A stretch of 64,000 bases of DNA. Source: BQWY01 sp046351095. GTDB lineage: Bacteria; Nitrospirota; Nitrospiria; Nitrospirales; Nitrospiraceae. Positions 58,206 through 64,000 of the stretch are shown piece after piece; the first letter of the stretch is position 1; each line of letters opens with the position of its first letter. Location: the NCBI GenBank assembly GCA_046351095.1, contig JAXLZC010000001.1, forward strand, positions 868,001 through 932,000, given 5' to 3'. The notes beneath the pieces were generated by a model. It worked only from the letters and a program-made list of their open reading frames with translations, had not been told where the DNA came from and did not search any database. The position numbers and the translations under genes were made by a program.

Positions 58206-58679
58206 GTGGATCCTCAGCCTCCGTCGACCGATCTCGATCAGCAGTACATGGCCTTGGCCCTCGAACAGGCGCAACGCGCGGCGGCCCTCGACGAGGTGCC
58301 CATCGGCGCCGTGATCGTCGCACATGGGATTGTCGTCGCCTCGGCGCACAATCTTCGCGAAACCAATCAAGACCCCACGGCCCACGCCGAGCTGCTGGCC
58401 ATTCGCGAGGCCGCCGCACGACTCGGCTCTTGGCGTTTGATCGATTGCACCCTGTACGTGACGCTCGAACCTTGCGCGATGTGCGCCGGCGCCATCGTCT
58501 TGGCGAGAATTCCGCGGCTGGTATTCGGCGCGCTCGATCCGAAAGCGGGCGCCTGTCGCTCGTTGTTTACGCTGACACAGGATTGCCGCCTGAACCATCG
58601 CGTGGAGACGGTGGGAGGTGTGTCGGCGGAGGAGAGTCAGACACTCTTGCAGACGTTTTTCCGACGCCTGCGAAGTTGA
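58206..58679 (+). CDS. tadA: tRNA-specific adenosine deaminase
   Basis: Deaminates A34 to inosine in tRNA-Arg(ACG), the tRNA encoded at 46123. The 157-aa enzyme has the zinc site HAE (THAE-type: PTAHAELLAI) and PCAMCAGAI, plus VGGVSAEESQTLLQTFF. The GTG at 58206 opens the natural N-terminus; the frame is open back to 58176, and the site before either start is weak. The gene stands alone between the anti-sigma gene and the phosphopantetheinyl transferase. Confidence 0.93.
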   Translation: MDPQPPSTDLDQQYMALALEQAQRAAALDEVPIGAVIVAHGIVVASAHNLRETNQDPTAHAELLAIREAAARLGSWRLIDCTLYVTLEPCAMCAGAIVLARIPRLVFGALDPKAGACRSLFTLTQDCRLNHRVETVGGVSAEESQTLLQTFFRRLRS

Positions 58680-58697
58680 CGCTGCAAGGAGCACGTC

Positions 58698-59528
58698 TCA
58701 GGCGAGAGTATCCGTAGCCGCCAACCACCCTCTGGCAACATCCAGCGTCAGGTCCCAGCAGGATACGTCCAGCGAACCGCCTTCGACCGTCGCCGCCGAC
58801 AGAAATCCAGGCCAGGGTTCGCAGTAGGCGATCGACCATTCGCGATGAGGGTCCTCCCCGCGGTCGAGCACGAGCGCGCGAGTCTCTCCCGGTTGGCATC
58901 GAACCTCGCAGGTCGAGAGGCTGCCTGAGAGACCACGGCCTGTCGCTTTCGACACCGCTTCCTTTGCCGTCCAGATCTTCAAAAATACCTCATGCTTCAA
59001 GTGAGCTTGAGCTCTATAAACATCGCTATATTCGATTTCAGTGAAATATCGCTTCGCAAGATTTTCAACCTCGATTGGTCGCGAGAATGACTCGAGATCG
59101 ATCCCAACTTTTCGGTCCTGTCCGACGATAACCAGGAGCTGTTGCCCCGTATGGGAAACACTCCAGCACAACGCTGCATGCGGATGATCGAGCGGCAACT
59201 GCGGCTTTCCCAATGGCGACGTGACGATGGGAAGTGTACGCGGCGACGCTCCCAGATACTGCGCAAGCAACAGACGAACTAGCCCACGGCTCAACGCACG
59301 CGGTGGTTTCGGCAAGGAAGCGGCCTGAGCAACGCCCGCACGTCGCTCCCCCTCTGGAACGAGTCCGCACACTGGGTCGCTGCTGGACACAAAGGCCGCG
59401 AGGTCCGCCCGCCAGATATCGACTCGCCCCTGCTCACGAGGCCAGGGCGAGCCGCCTCGGGCTGCACCGTCGCGCCACAGAGGAACAGGGGGCAAGGTTA
59501 TCGTCGGCAAAGAAATCGGCATCGACAT
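58698..59528 (-). CDS. 4'-phosphopantetheinyl transferase (Sfp-type)
   Basis: A 276-aa enzyme that attaches phosphopantetheine from CoA to carrier proteins. Motifs are LGKPQLP, FSVSH-type WSVSHTGQQLL, the metal-binding GIDLE and FLKIWTAKEAVSKATGRGL, as in Sfp. Its length suits the Sfp family, which often serves ACP as well as PKS/NRPS carriers. No polyketide or peptide synthase is visible here, so it may be the primary ACP activator. The N-terminus has a long Pro-rich start; the ATG at 59528 is chosen. Confidence 0.9.
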   Translation of the reverse strand: MSMPISLPTITLPPVPLWRDGAARGGSPWPREQGRVDIWRADLAAFVSSSDPVCGLVPEGERRAGVAQAASLPKPPRALSRGLVRLLLAQYLGASPRTLPIVTSPLGKPQLPLDHPHAALCWSVSHTGQQLLVIVGQDRKVGIDLESFSRPIEVENLAKRYFTEIEYSDVYRAQAHLKHEVFLKIWTAKEAVSKATGRGLSGSLSTCEVRCQPGETRALVLDRGEDPHREWSIAYCEPWPGFLSAATVEGGSLDVSCWDLTLDVARGWLAATDTLA

Positions 59529-59536
59529 CTTTTGCT

Positions 59537-59565
59537 TTGAAAATCTGCGGCGCTCAGGGTAATCT
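59537..59565 (+). promoter_or_regulatory. Promoter candidate for tRNA-Ser
   Basis: TTGAAA (59537-59542), a 17-nt spacer and TAATCT (59560-59565), about 20 nt before the tRNA. Confidence 0.45.
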
Positions 59566-59585
59566 CCACCTCTTCCACGGCCAAC

Positions 59586-59675
59586 GGAGAGGTGACAGAG
59601 TGGCCGAATGTGCCGGTCTCGAAAACCGGTGTCCGGGTAACTGGACCGTGGGTTCGACTCCCACCCTCTCCGCCA
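59586..59675 (+). tRNA. tRNA-Ser (anticodon CGA)
   Basis: A 90-nt class II tRNA. The acceptor is GGAGAGG (59586-59592) with CCTCTCC (59665-59671). The anticodon stem is CCGGT/ACCGG with loop CTCGAAA (anticodon CGA). It has a long variable arm (GTCCGGGTAACTGGAC), T-loop TTCGACT, discriminator G, and an encoded CCA (59673-59675). Confidence 0.97.
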
Positions 59676-59776
59676 TACTTCCCTGATCGCTGCCCATACA
59701 GTCAGCCTAGCCGATCAACTGCCCACAGAATCATTCGACATACTCGCGTACATGCTAGGTCGCCCACAACGTGGGC

Positions 59777-61309
59777 TCACACATCCTCCACCTCAGCACT
59801 CCGCGCCTGCGAGACTCGCTCCAGCAATGCGCGGCGGAGCGCGACCATCGCGAAGGTGTCGCGAGCACAGTAGGCCAGCAGGTCTGCGGCAATCCGCTGA
59901 CGCTCGATCCAATCCTGCTCCTCGAACGCCATCTTCAGATACGAACGGGCGGCCACCGCGCCGCCTTGAATCGCCAAGTCTGTATACGACAGATTCGGCA
60001 CGATCGCGGGCAAGACCGACTTGATCGAGTAGGAGCCTTCAAACCCAGGATGGTAGTAGTGCTCCTGCAACACCTCGAACAAATCCCAGAGCCGCTTCTT
60101 CACGGCCGCCACCCTGGCCTTGTGCTCGGGAAAGACCGCCGCAAGGCTGTCCAGCACAGCGCGTTCGTATTGCGAATAGACGCAGATGCTGCCTTGCGTT
60201 CCGAGGGACGCCAGCAACTGTTCGAGTAACACGCGCCGCGGATCCTCGGACGATTCCGCCAGAAACTCGTGATGGACAAGCTCCCCATCGCCCTGCTCGA
60301 TGTGATTCGACCATTGAATCGGAATCACTTCGTACGGCCTGGTTCCGGGATACCGAGGCAATGCCGGCATGATCGTCTCGAAATCGAGATGATGCACCGG
60401 GTAATCCACACGACGGAGCGCGTCGCCCAATAACGGGCTGCACCATTCCCGATTGGCGCGCACCCGCGCTTGGATCGCCGTGAGCCGCGCCGACTCCGGC
60501 AGGTCGTCGATCGTCACGATGCCCTGGGCCACCCAGGACGGCAGATGGCGGCGACTGCCCGGCAACCGATAGATCCACCGCGCCGGCTTGTCCTTTGTGC
60601 AGAAATCCCAGAAGCCGCACTCGTGCGGGGTGTGGCAATGTCCGTCCGGCTCAACCATCGGCGGCGCCGGCCGCTGCAGCACGCCGTGCATCGTTTCCAA
60701 GCGCGCCGCCAACAGCGACCGCCGCGGCTGCAACTCCTCGGTCAAATCCTGCAGGGTGAACAACTGCCCGACATCGACCACATCCGCGGTCGCATGCCCG
60801 TTGCCGTCGTAGACATAGCGCGTATTTACGTACATCAGATGGCAGGAGACCACCTGCAGCCCCGCCTGCGTCAGCACATGCGCCTGTAGCGCGAGGTCGT
60901 CCAGGTGCACGTCCTTTTTCTTTGTGGACGATTTCACTTCGATCAAACGCCAGCCGTCGACGGCGCCGTCCGCACTAGATACTCGTTCAAGAATATCGAC
61001 GCGGATCAAGACGCCGTCGGCAAGAAACGCGGCTTCGAACAGCGCCGGGATCGACGGGTCGGCCAGCGCCGCCGCCGTCTGATCCAGCGCCAACTGCGTC
61101 TGCCGAAAACTGGCGTCGATCAATCGCCCACCCGGATAGCGTCGCCGTGCGATGGCGCCGATCTCCGTGCCCATGTCGAGCACGGCCTGCATCGCCTCGT
61201 CCGGCGGTGTGGCGAGTTCTGGATTATGCGTCTCCAGATACACCCGTTTGTCACACTGGAGTCCTGCGATGTATCGAGATTTGGAGAGGCGAAGTGTCCG
61301 CGGTCCCAT
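59777..61309 (-). CDS. DUF2779 RecB-like/DEDD double nuclease with Cys cluster
   Basis: A 510-aa protein of the DUF2779 family. An N-terminal PD-(D/E)xK-type nuclease (LIRVDIL ... WRLIEVKSSTKKK, about residues 80-127) carries Cys19 (GLQCDKR) and a C-x5-C-x5-C set near 223-236 (CHTPHECGFWDFC), as in Cas4/AddB 4Fe-4S nucleases. A C-terminal RNase H/DEDD-type domain (HLDFETIMPALPRYPG ... YSQYERAVLD ... YCARDTFAMVAL) is also present. It is probably a nucleic-acid-processing or defence-related enzyme; the actual role is unknown. The ATG at 61309 is preferred. Divergent from the MATE gene. Confidence 0.85.
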   Translation of the reverse strand: MGPRTLRLSKSRYIAGLQCDKRVYLETHNPELATPPDEAMQAVLDMGTEIGAIARRRYPGGRLIDASFRQTQLALDQTAAALADPSIPALFEAAFLADGVLIRVDILERVSSADGAVDGWRLIEVKSSTKKKDVHLDDLALQAHVLTQAGLQVVSCHLMYVNTRYVYDGNGHATADVVDVGQLFTLQDLTEELQPRRSLLAARLETMHGVLQRPAPPMVEPDGHCHTPHECGFWDFCTKDKPARWIYRLPGSRRHLPSWVAQGIVTIDDLPESARLTAIQARVRANREWCSPLLGDALRRVDYPVHHLDFETIMPALPRYPGTRPYEVIPIQWSNHIEQGDGELVHHEFLAESSEDPRRVLLEQLLASLGTQGSICVYSQYERAVLDSLAAVFPEHKARVAAVKKRLWDLFEVLQEHYYHPGFEGSYSIKSVLPAIVPNLSYTDLAIQGGAVAARSYLKMAFEEQDWIERQRIAADLLAYCARDTFAMVALRRALLERVSQARSAEVEDV

Positions 61310-61454
61310 CGATATCCTGCCTGCACACCGGGAGATGCGGATACGCACCGTTCACGCGCCGCATCAAGGAAACGCACATGCCGCTTTACCCGGCTCGGCG
61401 TTCACGCTACAAAAGGACCATGCCTCCTGTCTACGTCGCCGCTGCCAAGGCGAC

Positions 61455-62798
61455 ATGATTGCACGCCTCAGCCGTATCCGCCGATCCGTCCTGACGCTGG
61501 CCCTCCCCGTCACGCTCAGCAGTCTTCTGCAACGCGCCGAAGGGATGCTGACCTTAATCTTGGTCGGTGGATTGGGAACCAACGCGCTCGCGTCCGTCGG
61601 CCTCAGCCAACTGCTGATATTTATCGCGACGACGCTGTTGGCCGGCCTCTCGGTGAGCGGCACGGTCGTGGTCGCGCAACTGTGGGGCGCACGCCGCCGG
61701 GCCGATGCCCGAGAGGCAGCCGTCCATCTGCTTGGTATCGGCATCGGCGCCGCGGCGCTGTTGGCCCTAGTCGGCGCTGTCGTCGCGCCGCTATTGATGC
61801 AGGCGTTGGGCGCGGATCCGGACGTCATCGCACTCGCCACGCCCTACGTGCGACTGATGTTCGCCATCCTGCCCGTCACCATCGGCCTGCAAGTGCTCGC
61901 GGCGATTCTGCAAGGCACGGGCGACACACGCACACCCGCCGTCGCGTTGATCCTCGTGAACCTGCTCTACTTGGCGCTCGCCTATCCATTGATTTACGGC
62001 CTCGGCGGCCTGCCGACATTCGGCATCAGCGGCGCAGCATTCGCCGTCGCCACCGCCGAATCGCTCGGCCTCGCACTGCTCCTCTGGCGCGCCCGCTCCC
62101 TGCTCTGCTGCCCTACACACCTCCGCTGGGATCTAATCGGCAGCGCCTGGACGGTCGGCGCACCGGCGTCCGGCGAACGTATGCTGCAACAGGCCGGCAT
62201 CCTACTCTACACGAAGCTCGTGATTAGTTACGGCACGGTCGCCTACGCCGCCCACCAGGTGGGTCTGTCGATCGAGGCACTCTCGTTTCTTCCAGGACAC
62301 GGCTTTGCCATCGCCGCCGCGTCGATGGTGGGGCAGAGTATCGGTGCGGGTAAATACCAGCGCGCGACAATGGAAAATTGGGAAGCCAACAGACAAGCGC
62401 TCTGGATGATGACGGCGATGGGCTTGGTGTTTTATTTCGCGCCCACGCCCCTACTGCGGCTCTATACCCAAGATCCCGGTGTGATCGAATTGGGCGCGTC
62501 GTTTTTACGGATCGTCGCCCTGATTCAAATTCCACTGGCGCTGACGATGGTGCTGGCCGGCTCGTTACGCGGCGCAGGCGACACACGCTTTATCATGGGC
62601 GTGACATTCGTCGGCATGTGGGGCATCCGGCTGCCGGCCGCCTACCTCGCCGCCTGGTTCGTCCCAGGCACCGTGCTCGCCGTCTGGTGGGGAATGGTGA
62701 TCGACTGGACCTTGCGGATGTTCCTAATGCTCTGGCGCTACCGATCAGGCCGCTGGCGAAACATTCGTGTCCTACAGGACGCCTCGTCCAAACATTGA
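61455..62798 (+). CDS. MATE-family multidrug exporter
   Basis: A 447-aa inner-membrane exporter with 12 predicted helices and the MATE/NorM signature region LPVTLSSLLQRAEGMLTLI, VGGLGTNALASVGLSQ and the second-half duplicate GAPASGERMLQQAGI. It uses Na+ or H+ gradients to export cationic drugs or metabolites. The ATG at 61455 opens the canonical N-terminus. It is convergent with the ABC exporter gene downstream. Confidence 0.93.
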   Translation: MIARLSRIRRSVLTLALPVTLSSLLQRAEGMLTLILVGGLGTNALASVGLSQLLIFIATTLLAGLSVSGTVVVAQLWGARRRADAREAAVHLLGIGIGAAALLALVGAVVAPLLMQALGADPDVIALATPYVRLMFAILPVTIGLQVLAAILQGTGDTRTPAVALILVNLLYLALAYPLIYGLGGLPTFGISGAAFAVATAESLGLALLLWRARSLLCCPTHLRWDLIGSAWTVGAPASGERMLQQAGILLYTKLVISYGTVAYAAHQVGLSIEALSFLPGHGFAIAAASMVGQSIGAGKYQRATMENWEANRQALWMMTAMGLVFYFAPTPLLRLYTQDPGVIELGASFLRIVALIQIPLALTMVLAGSLRGAGDTRFIMGVTFVGMWGIRLPAAYLAAWFVPGTVLAVWWGMVIDWTLRMFLMLWRYRSGRWRNIRVLQDASSKH

Positions 62799-62853
62799 CC
62801 CTCAGGGGAGAGCCGAACGGTACAAGCTGGCGGCGTTCTTCGATCCGAACACG

Positions 62854-64000
62854 CTACACCTGAAATTGTGCGTCGTAGAGGGCGGCGTAGATGCCGCCGC
62901 ATTCCATCAAGCGCGTGTGGGTGCCTTCTTCCACGACACGCCCATGATCGACGACGACGATCCGGTCGACGTCCTGCAGCGTCGACAGGCGGTGCGCGAT
63001 AATAAACGTCGTACGACCTTTGGTGAGATCGTTGAGGGCTTCGCGAATTTTGACTTCCGTCTCGGTGTCGATGTTCGACGTGGCCTCGTCAAAGACGACG
63101 ATTGGCGGGTCCTTCAGCAACACACGCGCGATCGAGACACGCTGCTTTTGCCCGACCGACAATTTAACGCCGCGTTCGCCGATCCACGTGTCGTAGCCTT
63201 CCGGCAGCGCCGCGATGAATTCATGCGCGCGGGCCACCTGCGACATCGCTTCGATCCTGGCGGCATCGGCCGTGAGTTGACCGTATGCCAAGTTCTCCCG
63301 CACCGTACCGTTGAACAAGAACGGTTCTTGCTGCACATGGCCGATGTGGTCGCGTAAAAACGCCAGCGGCATGTCGCGCACGTCGATCCCGTCGATCAAG
63401 ACCGCTCCGCCCGTCACGTCGTAAAACCGCGTGAGGAGTTTCAGCAGAGTACTTTTCCCCGCCCCGCTCGGCCCGACCAACGCAATCCGCTCGCCCGCAC
63501 GCACAGTCAGCTGCACGTCCCGCAGCACCGGTACGTCCGGACGATAATGAAACTGCACGTTCGCGAAGGTCACCGCGCCCTGCAGTCGCCGCGCAGGCGT
63601 CGCGACACCAGGTCGATCCGTCACATCCGGCACCGTATCGAGCACATCGAAGACCCGCTCGCTCGCGGCCAGCGCATGTTGCAGCATGTGATTCACCGAA
63701 TGGATCTGATTGATCGGCACGTAAAATAACGCGAGGTACGACAGGAACAGCACGAGTTCACCGACAGTCAGCCGCCCGGCCAGCACCTCGCCCGATCCGT
63801 ACCAGAGAATCAGCACGGTCCCCACGCTCCCCGCGAAAATCATGCTCGGCGAATACACCGACCAGAGGTACATCGCTTTCAAATTGCTCTCGCTGTACGT
63901 CTGACTCAGGCGCGTGAAGCGCGCTTCCTCGTACGATTGCCGATTGAACCCCATGGACTCGCGGATGCCGGACAACGCGTCCTGCAGATACGCGTTCATC
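62854..64000 (-). CDS. MsbA-like ABC exporter, C-terminal part (runs off window)
   Basis: The 3' 381 codons of a half-transporter; the N-terminal transmembrane region lies beyond the window. It has the Walker A GPSGAGKST, VQQEPFLFNG, the signature LSVGQKQR, Walker B IVVFDEATSNID and AHRLST. It strongly resembles the exporter at 21759-23507, including the LSVGQ variant and a shared VGFNRQ-type coupling segment (MGFNRQSYEEARF vs IGFNRQGYERARF), so the two are paralogues. The substrate is unknown. Confidence 0.9.
   Translation of the reverse strand, partial: MNAYLQDALSGIRESMGFNRQSYEEARFTRLSQTYSESNLKAMYLWSVYSPSMIFAGSVGTVLILWYGSGEVLAGRLTVGELVLFLSYLALFYVPINQIHSVNHMLQHALAASERVFDVLDTVPDVTDRPGVATPARRLQGAVTFANVQFHYRPDVPVLRDVQLTVRAGERIALVGPSGAGKSTLLKLLTRFYDVTGGAVLIDGIDVRDMPLAFLRDHIGHVQQEPFLFNGTVRENLAYGQLTADAARIEAMSQVARAHEFIAALPEGYDTWIGERGVKLSVGQKQRVSIARVLLKDPPIVVFDEATSNIDTETEVKIREALNDLTKGRTTFIIAHRLSTLQDVDRIVVVDHGRVVEEGTHTRLMECGGIYAALYDAQFQV

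Noticed and set aside
59592..59873. Small protein starting inside tRNA-Ser
   Set aside because: Begins in tRNA sequence, has no ribosome site, and runs antisense into the DUF2779 gene.

Overview
The window is about 64 kb of GC-rich, densely coded bacterial chromosome from a Gram-negative (outer-membrane) organism. Lipoproteins, beta-barrels, a PagL-type lipid A deacylase and an RND tripartite pump all point that way. The gene content and style suggest a Nitrospirota (Nitrospira-like) genome: the aroQ-efp-accB-accC block, a sulfur-carrier amino-acid cluster, GlgC, and many CxxC mini-proteins and envelope proteins of unknown function. This taxonomic call is an inference from gene content. No rRNA or other marker was available. 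There are no insertion sequences, phage genes or CRISPR arrays. Two tRNA genes are present: Arg-ACG and Ser-CGA.

Layout. 0.1-7 kb: bifunctional PutA (proline to glutamate), a secreted protein, an SDR-BioD pair and a BON/DUF1207 envelope protein. 7-15.2 kb (minus strand): a run leading into aroQ-efp-accB-accC-thiE, with a strong promoter in front of aroQ. 15.4-20.7 kb (plus strand): a compact cluster of two sulfur-carrier proteins (one fused to a cysteine-synthase-like enzyme), two E1-like activating enzymes, a threonine-synthase-like enzyme, a NIL-domain protein and a JAMM peptidase. 20.8-25 kb: small secreted and zinc-ribbon proteins, an ABC exporter, peptide deformylase and a HEAT-repeat protein. 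25-31 kb (minus): a CusA/B/C-type heavy-metal RND efflux operon with a near-consensus promoter. 31.2-35.2 kb (minus): a PotABCD-type polyamine ABC importer with ATGA overlaps. 35.3-40.2 kb: GlgC followed by the two halves of a Ski2/HelY-like helicase, encoded in the reverse of the normal domain order. 40.2-46 kb: a beta-barrel and a large secreted glycoside-hydrolase-like protein with four internal repeats. 46-64 kb: tRNA-Arg, an aldolase-like protein, lipoproteins, VanZ, a SagB-like oxidoreductase, YdjM-like, TPR, PagL-like, a glycosyltransferase-like protein, an ECF sigma/anti-sigma pair, TadA, a phosphopantetheinyl transferase, tRNA-Ser, a DUF2779 nuclease, a MATE exporter and the end of a second MsbA-like ABC exporter.

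How the genes work together. The 15.4-20.7 kb cluster looks like a protein-thiocarboxylate route for sulfur amino acids. E1 enzymes adenylate the C-terminal Gly-Gly of carrier proteins, sulfur is loaded as a thiocarboxylate, PLP enzymes accept it to make cysteine and probably homocysteine, and the JAMM protease releases the product. This resembles mycobacterial CysO-CysM-Mec but is duplicated and partly fused. It is the strongest candidate for an incompletely described system here. The second is the split, order-inverted helicase. A degenerate GACGTGAGACG-type repeat occurs at three intergenic sites: inside the sulfur cluster, between the helicase halves, and downstream of the SagB gene.
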